Shown here: positions 56,872 to 64,000 of the stretch, one piece after another | Numbering within the stretch: the first letter of the stretch is position 1 | Layout: the number at the start of each line of letters is the position of its first letter | DNA from: Variovorax sp. 679 | Lineage (GTDB): Bacteria > Pseudomonadota > Gammaproteobacteria > Burkholderiales > Burkholderiaceae_C | NCBI RefSeq assembly: GCF_003952185.1 | Contig: NZ_RXFS01000002.1 | Location: forward strand, 310,001-374,000 | DNA length: 64,000 nt | Direction of reading: 5' to 3' | Notes under the pieces: model-generated | What the model was told of the DNA's origin: nothing | Databases searched by the model: none | Seen by the model: the letters and a program-made list of their open reading frames with translations, nothing else | Program-made: the position numbers and the translations under genes

Positions 56872-57420
56872 CTATCGGCGGCTGATGCCAGCAAGTACCT
56901 CTGCCATCTTCCGCAGCGCCGCCTCCGGCGTAGGCTCGATGTGAATCGAACAGGCCAGCATCAGATTCAGCTGCTGGCCGAAGTCCTCGACGGCGATGCC
57001 AGTGCCGCTCTCGCGCAGCACTCCGTTCGCGTCGACCTCGCATGACAGTGCCACGCGCGCGCGATCCGCGTAGCTGCCCCCGGGCACGCCATAAGCAACA
57101 ACCGGAATACCTAGCGCAATCGCCGCGCCGACCTCGAATACCGTGCCGGAATCCGGCTCCATGCCCCTGAAGCAGGCGAGATTGGCGACGACACCATCCG
57201 CGCCGCGAAGGCGGCGCATGTTGGCTTCGTAGATCCGCTTTTCCGGGACTTCAGTGGTCTGCTCCTCGTTGCCGTCGGCCGGCAGCAATGCAGCAAGGCC
57301 GGCGGCATCGCAGGCGGCGGTCAGCCTGATGAAATGCTCCCTCGCGTCGGGACGAAAGACATCCGGGCCTGCGAGATAGATGCGCGGGCGCGTCGCTGTC
57401 CAGGGGGACTGGTTGTCCAT
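56872..57420 (-). CDS. Nucleoside 2-deoxyribosyltransferase-like protein
   Basis: This 182-aa protein has RIYLAGPDVFRPDAREHF, VVANLACFRGMEPDSGTV and FEVGAAIALGIPVVAYGV, the three conserved blocks of the NDT/MTH538 superfamily, with the catalytic Glu in FEVG. It would transfer deoxyribosyl groups between bases or act as a nucleotide-processing hydrolase. ATG 57420 is chosen because the longer frame adds residues not typical of the family. Confidence 0.85.
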   Translation of the reverse strand: MDNQSPWTATRPRIYLAGPDVFRPDAREHFIRLTAACDAAGLAALLPADGNEEQTTEVPEKRIYEANMRRLRGADGVVANLACFRGMEPDSGTVFEVGAAIALGIPVVAYGVPGGSYADRARVALSCEVDANGVLRESGTGIAVEDFGQQLNLMLACSIHIEPTPEAALRKMAEVLAGISRR

Positions 57421-57619
57421 CAGCGGAGCATCGGCGATTTCGCGTTTCCACTCAATCCTTGCGACATGGTGCAAAGCGACTTACCGATGGATGCATCGGC
57501 CCGCACCCATGAGCGCCCCAGTCCTCGGGGAATCAGGCAAGAAACTCGCACGAAGCGACTAACGCCCCAGCCGCTCCTTTTTCAAGAATGGACGCTCCAT
57601 TCACGAACCAAGGCGCACC

Positions 57620-57973
57620 ATGAACACCGCACATCGCACCGGCGCACTCACCGCGCTCTCGCTGTCCCTCGCCATGGCATCGGGCCCCTCGCAGGCCCAG
57701 CCGCAACGCCCCAGGTTGCTCGAAGACCCGAACCGCTACGTGGGCATGTGGGTGACACAAGACGGCCATATCGGCCACGAACTGCTGCCTAACGGCCGCT
57801 ACGACGAAGCGCGCGGTACACGCCACAGCGCCTACCAAGGCAGCTACAGGCTGACCGGCAATCACATCGACTACGTCGACGACACCGGCTTCACAGCCGA
57901 CGGCGAATTCCGCGACGGCGTGCTGTATCACGGTGGCATGGTGCTCTACCGCGAAAGCACTACGCGGCGCTGA
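57620..57973 (+). CDS. Atu4866-domain secreted protein
   Basis: This 117-aa protein has signal peptide ALSLSLAMASGPSQAQ and an Atu4866-like beta-barrel core: YVGMWVTQDGHIGHELLPNG, RYDEARGTRHSAYQGSYRL, DYVDDTGFTADGEF. The compact beta domain may bind a small ligand. The SDR gene follows 163 bp on. Confidence 0.85.
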   Translation: MNTAHRTGALTALSLSLAMASGPSQAQPQRPRLLEDPNRYVGMWVTQDGHIGHELLPNGRYDEARGTRHSAYQGSYRLTGNHIDYVDDTGFTADGEFRDGVLYHGGMVLYRESTTRR

Positions 57974-58136
57974 TCCGCGGACGCAGCCGGCCTCGTGTTT
58001 TGCAGGATCAGGCAAAAACCGCGTTCGATTCGGATACCACCCCGAGGCCCTCGAAAGAGACACTTATCTCCATGCCCGGCCCACGCTCATCCCAGTGTGC
58101 GCTCCACGGCAACCAGTCCAGCACGAGGAGTTCTCC

Positions 58137-58895
58137 ATGACCACATTCCAGGAAAAAGTCGTACTCATCACCGGCGCGAGCAGCGGCATCGGCGAAGCGA
58201 CCGCCAGGCTGCTTGCGCGGCGCGGTGCCAAGGTGGTGCTTGGTGCGCGCCGCACCGACAGGCTCGCGGCGCTCGCGGCCGAGATCGTGGCCACGGGCGG
58301 CACGGCGAGCTACCAGCGACTCGACGTGACGCACCGGCCCGACGTGGAAGCCTTTGCCGAGTTCGCGCTCGAGACGCACGAGCAGATCGACGTGCTCGTC
58401 AACGCCGCCGGCGTGATGCCGATGTCGCCGCTGTGGAACCGCAAGATCGAGGAGTGGGAACTCATGATCGACGTGAACCTGCGCGGCGTGCTGCTCGGCG
58501 TTGCGGCGGTGCTGCCGACGATGCAGGAGCAGGGCTGGGGCCACATCGTGAACGTGGCGCCGGTGGCGATGCACGGCCTGTCGCCGGGCTCCGCCGTGTA
58601 CCACGGCACGCAGTACGCGGTGAACGCCATATCCGAAGGGCTGCGGCAGGAGCATGCCGGCCGCCTGCACGTGACGGTGGTGAGCCCCGACGTGCATGGC
58701 CCCATCGATCCGCTGGCAGAGCGCATCGCGGCGAGCTATGCCCGCGAACGCATGCGCACCAACCGGCGCATCGCGGTGCCGGTGGATGCGGTGGCGCGCT
58801 CGATCGCCGGGGCCATCGAGGGCTACGGCTACGGCATCGCGCCGGCGCGGACCGGGTATCGCCCGAAGCCGCGCCCGGCCGAGTACGCCCAATAG
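58137..58895 (+). CDS. SDR-family protein with altered catalytic residues
   Basis: This 252-aa protein has the classical SDR cofactor site (TGASSGIG, residues 12-19; NAAG at 89-92). GAGGAG lies close before ATG 58137. The catalytic Ser position reads VNVAPVAM (Pro142 in place of Ser) and the YxxxK box reads YHGTQ (Tyr155, Gln159), so the general-base lysine and the serine are both missing. It is likely a non-classical or inactive SDR. Its stop lies four bases from the stop of cynS, which is convergent. Confidence 0.88.
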   Translation: MTTFQEKVVLITGASSGIGEATARLLARRGAKVVLGARRTDRLAALAAEIVATGGTASYQRLDVTHRPDVEAFAEFALETHEQIDVLVNAAGVMPMSPLWNRKIEEWELMIDVNLRGVLLGVAAVLPTMQEQGWGHIVNVAPVAMHGLSPGSAVYHGTQYAVNAISEGLRQEHAGRLHVTVVSPDVHGPIDPLAERIAASYARERMRTNRRIAVPVDAVARSIAGAIEGYGYGIAPARTGYRPKPRPAEYAQ

Positions 58896-58899
58896 TGAG

Positions 58900-59343
58900 T
58901 CAGTAGGTCTTGTACGGCAGGAACTTGCCCGACAGCACCACGTTGACCCGATCGCCCTTCGGGTCGGCCTGGCGCTGGATGTCCATGCTGAAGTCGATGG
59001 CGCTCATGATGCCGTCTCCGAACTCCTCGTGGATCAGTTCCTTGATTGTGCTGCCGTACACGCTCACCACCTCGTACCAGCGGTAGATGAGCGGATCGGT
59101 CGGCACCGGCGTGGGCAGCGAGCCCTTGTAGGGCACCACCTTCAGCCACTTCTGCTCCTCGACGGTGAGGCCGAAGATCTTGGCGACGATCTTCGCCTGC
59201 CTGTCGTCGAGCGTCATCTGGCCGAGGCAGGCGGCGGTGGTCCACTCCTTCGAAAGGCCGACCTTCTTTGCCACGTCGGCCCACTGGATGCCCTTGCTCA
59301 CCTTGACGGTGATGATCTTCTCGGTGACGTCGTTGCGGTTCAT
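58900..59343 (-). CDS. cynS: Cyanate hydratase (cyanase)
   Basis: This 147-aa protein has the N-terminal helix-turn-helix-like domain and the catalytic C-terminal domain of cyanase. Arg88 and Glu91 (YRWYE) and Ser114 (MSAIDFS) match E. coli Arg96, Glu99 and Ser122. It converts cyanate and bicarbonate to ammonia and CO2. It is the last gene of an operon with an NrtA/CynA-like importer (40 bp after the ATPase gene). Confidence 0.95.
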   Translation of the reverse strand: MNRNDVTEKIITVKVSKGIQWADVAKKVGLSKEWTTAACLGQMTLDDRQAKIVAKIFGLTVEEQKWLKVVPYKGSLPTPVPTDPLIYRWYEVVSVYGSTIKELIHEEFGDGIMSAIDFSMDIQRQADPKGDRVNVVLSGKFLPYKTY

Positions 59344-59383
59344 GCGGGTTTGCTCCTGATTGAAATGAAGGATGAAGGCGAAG

Positions 59384-60223
59384 TCACGCAGCCTTCGCAC
59401 GCGTGACGAGGAAATCGACGATGTGGTTGCGCAGCGCGTAGTAGCCATCGAGGTGGTGCAACGAAGCGCGCGTGCGCTCGCGCGGCAGCGGGTTGACCAC
59501 CGTCTCTACGATGTTCCCCGCTCGGTAGCCGCCCTGCGGCAGGTCGGCGCCGTTGCTCATCAGCAGGATGCGGTCGGCCAGCAGGATGGCCTCGTCCACG
59601 TCGTGCGTGATCATGAAGACGGTCTGCTGTGTCTGGCGCACGATGGCCATCAGCTCATCTTGAATGGTGCCGCGCGTGAGCGCGTCGAGCGCGCCGAAGG
59701 GCTCGTCGAGCAGCAGCATCTTGGGGCTTATGGCGAAGGCGCGCGCGATGCCCACGCGCTGCTTCATGCCGCCCGAGAGCTGCGAGGGTTTCTTGTCGAT
59801 GGCCGCCTGCAGCCCGACCATGGCGACGAAGCGCTCCACCTGCGCATCGACCTGTGCGGCCGACCACTGCGGCCAGCGCGAGACCACGGCGAAAGCGATG
59901 TTCCTGCGCACCGTGAGCCACGGCATGAGCGCGTGGCTCTGGAACACCACGCCGCGCTCCAGACTGGGGCCCGCCACCTCGCGCCCGTCCATGAAGACGT
60001 GGCCCGCGCTGGCCTGGTCGAGGCCCGCCAGCACGTTGAGGATGGTGGTCTTGCCGCAGCCGGAGTGGCCGATGATGCAGACGAACTCGCCGCGGTCGAG
60101 CGTGAACGACACGTCGGCGAACACGGGCCGCGCGGGCACGAAGGCCTTGGCCAGCCCCTCGACGCGCAGGAAACCGCGGGCGCCCGGCGCCTCCACGGCG
60201 GAGGAAACGACAGGCTGGGTCAT
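59384..60223 (-). CDS. cynD: Cyanate/nitrate-type ABC importer ATP-binding subunit
   Basis: This 279-aa protein has Walker A IIGHSGCGKTT (residues 51-61), signature LSGGMKQR and Walker B LLLDEPFGALD. The sequence is of the NrtD/CynD/SsuB branch, with VFQSHALMPWLTVRRNI as the Q-loop. ATG 60223 is preferred over 60265 since the first 14 residues of the longer frame lack family features. Context with cynS points to cyanate. Confidence 0.9.
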   Translation of the reverse strand: MTQPVVSSAVEAPGARGFLRVEGLAKAFVPARPVFADVSFTLDRGEFVCIIGHSGCGKTTILNVLAGLDQASAGHVFMDGREVAGPSLERGVVFQSHALMPWLTVRRNIAFAVVSRWPQWSAAQVDAQVERFVAMVGLQAAIDKKPSQLSGGMKQRVGIARAFAISPKMLLLDEPFGALDALTRGTIQDELMAIVRQTQQTVFMITHDVDEAILLADRILLMSNGADLPQGGYRAGNIVETVVNPLPRERTRASLHHLDGYYALRNHIVDFLVTRAKAA

Positions 60224-60254
60224 GGCTTCACCTCGGGCCGGAAGACCGGCGCGC

Positions 60255-61124
60255 TCACTCCACATAGGTCACCTTTCGCTGCAGGCCCGCGAAGGCCTGG
60301 TCGAGCAGCATGCCCACGACGCCGATCAGCAGGATCGCGAAGATCACGTTGGTGAGCGACAGGTTGTTCCACTCGTTCCACACGAAGTAGCCGATGCCCG
60401 TGCCGCCCACCAGCATCTCGGCCGCCACGATGACCAGCCACGCAATGCTCATGCTGATGCGCATGCCGGTGAGGATGGTGGGCGCCGCCGCCGGCAGGAT
60501 GACGCGGAACGCACGGCGCAGCGGTTTCACTTCGAGCGTGCTGGCCACGTTGAGCCACTCGCGCTTGACCGAGGCCACGCCGAAGGCGGTGTTCAGCAGC
60601 ATCGGCCACACCGAGCAGATGAAGATCACGAAGATGCCGCTGACCGACGATTCCTTGATGGTGTAGAGCGCCAGCGGCATCCACGCCAGCGGAGAGATCG
60701 GCTTGAGCACCTGGATGAACGGATCGAAGGCCTTCTGCAGCAGCGGCGACATGCCGATGACGAAGCCCAGCGGCACCGCCACCGCGCACGCCAGCGCAAA
60801 GCCCAGGCCCACGCGCGCCAGCGAATAGGCCAGCTGGATGGCGATGCCCTTGTCGTTGGGCCCGTTGTCGTAGAACGGATTCGACAGGTGCTTCCACGCG
60901 GTGGCCGCCATCTCGGCGGGCGTGGGAAAGCCGGAGCTCTTCACCTGGCCCTGCGTCGGGTCCTTGCCGAGCATCTTCTGGTATTCGATCTGCTCGGCGG
61001 TCATGCCTGAAGCGGCGGCGGCGCCACCGGCCGGCGCAGTCGCGACCTGCCACACGCCCACCAGCAGCAGGAACATCAGCAGCGACACCAGCGCCGCCCT
61101 GAACGAAAGAGCCTTCTTCGGCAT
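60255..61124 (-). CDS. cynB: Cyanate/nitrate-type ABC importer permease
   Basis: This 289-aa protein has one N-terminal helix, a 60-residue hydrophilic periplasmic segment, and a five-helix permease core with EAA-loop block RAFRVILPAAAPTILTGMR. This is the NrtB/CynB layout. It lies three bases after the substrate-binding gene, so the two are almost certainly co-translated. Confidence 0.9.
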   Translation of the reverse strand: MPKKALSFRAALVSLLMFLLLVGVWQVATAPAGGAAAASGMTAEQIEYQKMLGKDPTQGQVKSSGFPTPAEMAATAWKHLSNPFYDNGPNDKGIAIQLAYSLARVGLGFALACAVAVPLGFVIGMSPLLQKAFDPFIQVLKPISPLAWMPLALYTIKESSVSGIFVIFICSVWPMLLNTAFGVASVKREWLNVASTLEVKPLRRAFRVILPAAAPTILTGMRISMSIAWLVIVAAEMLVGGTGIGYFVWNEWNNLSLTNVIFAILLIGVVGMLLDQAFAGLQRKVTYVE

Positions 61125-61127
61125 GAC

Positions 61128-62471
61128 TCAGGCCATCTTCGCAATGGCGAAGCTCTTGACGTAGTCGTCGGGCTTCGCAGGGTCGAACACCTTGCCCATG
61201 ATGGTGAACCTGGGGTACGCCCCATCGGGCACGGCCTGGCCCAGGTCCTTCATGCGCTTCTTCGCGTCGGTGAGCAGGAAGACCTTCTCCGCGATCTGTC
61301 TGTAGTTGATGTCGCCTTTCACGTAGCCCCAGCGCTTCATTTGCGTGAGCATCCACACGGCCATCGACTGCCACGGAATGGGGTCGAAGTCGGCGCGGTC
61401 GGGCACGGTGCGGATGTTGCCCAGCCCGTCGGCGAACTTGCCGGTGAGCACCTGCGTCAGCACGGTCTCGGGCTGGTTCAGGTACTGCGCGGGCGCGATC
61501 ACCTTGGCGATGAGCTCGCGGTTCTTCGGCTCGCGCGCCATGGCCGAGGCGGTGAGCACCGAGCGCACCAGCGCGGCGAAGGTGTTGGGGTTCTTCTCGA
61601 TGAACTCGGCCGAGGTTCCGAAAGCGCAGCAGGGGTGGCCGTTCCACAGCTCCCGGGTGAGCAGGTGGATGAAGCCGATCTCCTCGAACACGGCGCGCTG
61701 GTTGAACGGATCGGGGCCGAGGTAGCCGTCGATGTTGCCGGCGCGCAGGTTGGCCACCATCTCCGGCGGCGGCACCACGCGGATCTGGATGTCGGTGTCG
61801 GGGTTCAGGCCCGCTTCCGCCACGTAGTAGCGCAGCAGGAAGTTGTGCATGCTGTACTCGAAGGGCACGGCGAACTTCAGGCCCTTCCAGGTCTTGGGGT
61901 CGCGCCTGTCCTTGTGCTTGTTGGCCAGCGTGATGGCCTGCCCGTTGGTGTTCTGGATGGTCGCGACATTCATGGGCACCGCGTTGGAGCCCGCACCCAT
62001 CGAGATGGCCAGCGGCATCGGCGACAGGAAGTGCGTGGCGTCGTACTCCTTGTTGAGCATCTTGTCGCGGATGAGCGCCCAGCCCGCCGTCTTCACCACC
62101 TCCACGTCGAGGCCCTGCTTCTGATAGAAGCCCAGCGGGTGCGCCATGATGAGCGGCGTGGCGCAGGTGATGGGAATGAAGCCGATCTTCAGCTTCGTCT
62201 TCTCCAGCGGTGCCTTCTCCTGCGCCATGGCCTGCAGCGCACCGAGCGGAAACACCGAGGCGATGGCGGCGCGCGCAGTGCCCGCGCCCACGGCGCGCAG
62301 GAAGCCGCGCCGCACGCTGTCGACGGGGAACAGCGCCTTCATGAGGCTGGCCTCGAGCTTGTCTTCGGGCAGCACACCGGCGCCGTGCACGCGCCCGCAG
62401 GCGCAGCGCATGTTCAATGGCCGGTCGGCATCGTAGGGATCGCAGGCGGTCGGTTCGTGCGGGCTGGACAT
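61128..62471 (-). CDS. cynA: Cyanate/nitrate-type substrate-binding protein with Tat signal and Cys-rich N-terminus
   Basis: This 447-aa protein is of the CmpA/NrtA family. The long N-terminal region has Cys10, Cys23 and Cys25 (MRCACGRVHG), then a twin-arginine signal VRRGFLRAVGAG at Arg54-Arg55 before the export region ending ALQAMAQ. The mature part binds a small anion. ATG 62471 is preferred because AAGGTG lies seven bases upstream. First gene of the cyn operon; placement with cynS makes cyanate the likely substrate, though nitrate or bicarbonate binding cannot be excluded. Confidence 0.88.
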   Translation of the reverse strand: MSSPHEPTACDPYDADRPLNMRCACGRVHGAGVLPEDKLEASLMKALFPVDSVRRGFLRAVGAGTARAAIASVFPLGALQAMAQEKAPLEKTKLKIGFIPITCATPLIMAHPLGFYQKQGLDVEVVKTAGWALIRDKMLNKEYDATHFLSPMPLAISMGAGSNAVPMNVATIQNTNGQAITLANKHKDRRDPKTWKGLKFAVPFEYSMHNFLLRYYVAEAGLNPDTDIQIRVVPPPEMVANLRAGNIDGYLGPDPFNQRAVFEEIGFIHLLTRELWNGHPCCAFGTSAEFIEKNPNTFAALVRSVLTASAMAREPKNRELIAKVIAPAQYLNQPETVLTQVLTGKFADGLGNIRTVPDRADFDPIPWQSMAVWMLTQMKRWGYVKGDINYRQIAEKVFLLTDAKKRMKDLGQAVPDGAYPRFTIMGKVFDPAKPDDYVKSFAIAKMA

Positions 62472-62639
62472 GGTGTGCACCTTGTTGGAAAGATGCATCG
62501 ACCGTTGCAAGCGCCGGGCCGGAAAGGCTCTGCAGGAGCCCTTGCAGAGCTTGCGGCTTCAGATCGTGCCGCCGATGTCGAGGCCTTGTAGGGCTGGCAC
62601 TACAAGCCGGTGCAGGCCGGCCGCGTTTTCAGCCCGACC

Positions 62640-63308
62640 TCAACCGGATGTGCCCTGCTTGCCGTGGCGCTCGGCATACAACGCCAGCTCCACATCGTTC
62701 TTGGTGCCGGTCTTCTCGAGGATGCGCGCGCGATAGGTGCTCACGGTGTTGGGCGCCAGGCCCAGCTGCGCACCGATTTCGCTCACGCTGTGCCCCGCGC
62801 TGAGCAGCCGGTACACCTGATGCTCACGGTGCGAGAGCATCTCTGCGCCCTGCCCGGCACCACGGCCCACGGCAGTGGCCAGCGCCTCGGCAGTGGCCGC
62901 CGACACGTAGAGCCCGCCGGCCGCGACTTTGCGCACCGCGCCGACCATGTCGTCGGCATCGGCGCTCTTGTTGAGATAGCCCGAGGCGCCCAGCTTGATG
63001 CAGCGCACCGCGTACTGCTTCTCCGGATAAGTGCTGAGCATCAGCACCGGGAGCGTGGGCCACTGCTTGCGCAGCGCCTGCAGCACGTCGAGGCCGTCGC
63101 GGCCGGGCAAGGCGATGTCGAGCAGCACCACGTCGAGGCCCTCGGGGCCGCCCAGCGCCTGCACGGCTTCCAGCACCTCGGGACCGGTCTGCGCCTCGGC
63201 GCGCACGGCCATGGCGGGCAGGCCGTTGGAGAGGTCGCCCAGCATCTGCTTCAGGCCCTCGCGCACGATGCGGTGGTCGTCGCCTATGAGTACGCGGATG
63301 TCGCTCAT
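62640..63308 (-). CDS. NarL/LuxR-family response regulator
   Basis: This 222-aa protein has a receiver with phospho-acceptor Asp64 (VVLLDIALPGRDG) and a LuxR-type HTH (LSHREHQVYRLLSAGHSVSE, then NTVSTYRARILEKTG). Its ATG is one base after the kinase stop codon. It lies 168 bp upstream of the cyn operon, so cyanate-related control is likely but not shown. Confidence 0.92.
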   Translation of the reverse strand: MSDIRVLIGDDHRIVREGLKQMLGDLSNGLPAMAVRAEAQTGPEVLEAVQALGGPEGLDVVLLDIALPGRDGLDVLQALRKQWPTLPVLMLSTYPEKQYAVRCIKLGASGYLNKSADADDMVGAVRKVAAGGLYVSAATAEALATAVGRGAGQGAEMLSHREHQVYRLLSAGHSVSEIGAQLGLAPNTVSTYRARILEKTGTKNDVELALYAERHGKQGTSG

Positions 63309-63309
63309 C

Positions 63310-64000
63310 TCAGGCCTCCACGGGCAGCGGCAGGTGCAGGCGGAAGGTGCTTCCCTCGCCCACGCGGCTCTCGATGTCGATGCGCCCACCGAAGTGGCGC
63401 GCGCGTTCGCGCATGCCGAGCACGCCGTAGGAGGTGGCGGCCTCGAAGGCCTGTGCCGGTGCGCCCACACCGTCGTCCCGCACGCCGATGCTCAGCCGCC
63501 CCTGCTCGACACCGATGCGGATGTCGAGACTGCTCGCCTTCGCATGGCGCCCGACATTGCTCAGCATCTCCTGGAAGATGCGGAACACCGCGATGGCGGC
63601 GGGCTCCGGCAGCTCCACGCCTGGCGGCACGTCGACGCGCCAGTCCAGCGCCAGCTCGGCGGCCTGCACGAACTCGTGCGCCTGCCACTCCAGCGCGGCC
63701 CACAGCCCCTGGTGATCGAGGATGCTGGGGCGCAGGTCGGTGATGATGCGCCCCACGTTGTCCACCGCGCGCTCGATGAGCTGGCTCATGTTCGTGCACT
63801 TGCAGCGCATCTGCTCGCGCATGGCCTGCGCCGCATCGGGCGTGCGCTCCTGCTGCTCGCCGAGGCGCTTGCCGATCCAGTTGACGTCCATCTTCAGCGC
63901 CACCAGCAGGCTGCCGAGCTCGTCGTGCACCTCGCGCGCGATGCGGGTGCGCTCGTCCTCGCGCACCTTGTCGAGCCATGCGGAAAGCTCGCGCAGCTGC
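63310..64000 (-). CDS. Sensor histidine kinase, NarX/NreB type (N-terminus beyond window)
   Basis: The visible 230 residues contain the HisKA_3 box RIAREVHDELGSLLVALKMD with the phospho-acceptor His, and a C-terminal HATPase with N-box EMLSNVGRHAKAS and G-box DDGVG. Upstream of the apparent GTG at 63966 the frame remains open to the edge (QLRELSAWLDK), so the start is outside. An unusual CKC pair sits in the linker after the phospho-acceptor helix (MREQMRCKCTNMSQL). Pairs with the LuxR regulator downstream. Confidence 0.9.
   Translation of the reverse strand, partial: QLRELSAWLDKVREDERTRIAREVHDELGSLLVALKMDVNWIGKRLGEQQERTPDAAQAMREQMRCKCTNMSQLIERAVDNVGRIITDLRPSILDHQGLWAALEWQAHEFVQAAELALDWRVDVPPGVELPEPAAIAVFRIFQEMLSNVGRHAKASSLDIRIGVEQGRLSIGVRDDGVGAPAQAFEAATSYGVLGMRERARHFGGRIDIESRVGEGSTFRLHLPLPVEA

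Overview
This 64 kb window is high-GC chromosomal DNA from a betaproteobacterium, most likely Variovorax or a close relative in the Comamonadaceae (Burkholderiales). The indicators are the strong G/C third-position bias, argH divergent from an algZ/algR-type two-component pair, a monomeric NADP-isocitrate dehydrogenase, the many LysR regulators, and a CynX/NimT-type permease. There are no rRNA genes, insertion sequences or CRISPR arrays. One tRNA-like gene is present. Naming the genus is inference from gene content; no search was run.

Layout. 1-2134: a membrane acyltransferase-type protein (cut by the window edge) and a tautomerase divergent from a TetR regulator. 2131-4579: a 785-aa protein of unknown function, then a tRNA-like gene with a six-base anticodon loop. 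4626-7734: an overlapping operon of a LytS/AlgZ-type kinase, a LytTR regulator and an AI-2E-family permease. 7773-11516: argH, a rhomboid protease with a long C-terminal tail, and a solute-binding lipoprotein. 11526-16951: a membrane/TPR protein, a small secreted or anchored protein, an ECF sigma/anti-sigma pair, an SGNH hydrolase and an OpgC-type membrane protein. 17137-23154: a 2005-aa bacterial alpha-2-macroglobulin with a thioester motif. Its usual partner, penicillin-binding protein 1C, lies about 15 kb away at 38732-40978. 23228-26499: small proteins (acidic protein, 2OG-Fe oxygenase, NIPSNAP, SnoaL-like) and a serine beta-lactamase-like hydrolase.

26554-31763 looks like a catabolic cluster: LysR regulator, DUF4286-like protein, MHS-family symporter, DUF2848 protein and amidase, the last three joined by TGA/ATG overlaps. 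It is followed by a GNAT acetyltransferase and a PutA that lacks the N-terminal DNA-binding domain. 36377-38466 holds small conserved proteins, a GFA-type zinc protein, a LysE exporter, a clear intrinsic terminator and a tiny lipoprotein. 41010-47643 holds three regulators (two LysR, one FadR-type GntR), a CynX-like permease, an orphan ABC ATPase and an SDR. The monomeric icd gene follows at 47792-50029.

The most unusual block is 50225-54770. Five co-directional, tightly spaced genes encode a Ycf46-like AAA+ ATPase, a 571-residue membrane protein with a long cytoplasmic-type N-terminal part, and three small proteins that match nothing I recognise. I propose this as an uncharacterised AAA+ membrane-associated system. 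Next to it, 56250-56867 has a hairpin-rich leader resembling the ash/icd-like loci of P4-type satellite prophages, followed by a small ORF of lower GC, the one clear hint of a mobile-element remnant. The right end, 58137-64000, is a cyanate-utilisation locus: an NrtA/CynA-like binding protein, permease, ATPase and cyanase in one operon, with a two-component pair upstream and an SDR with an altered active site converging on it.
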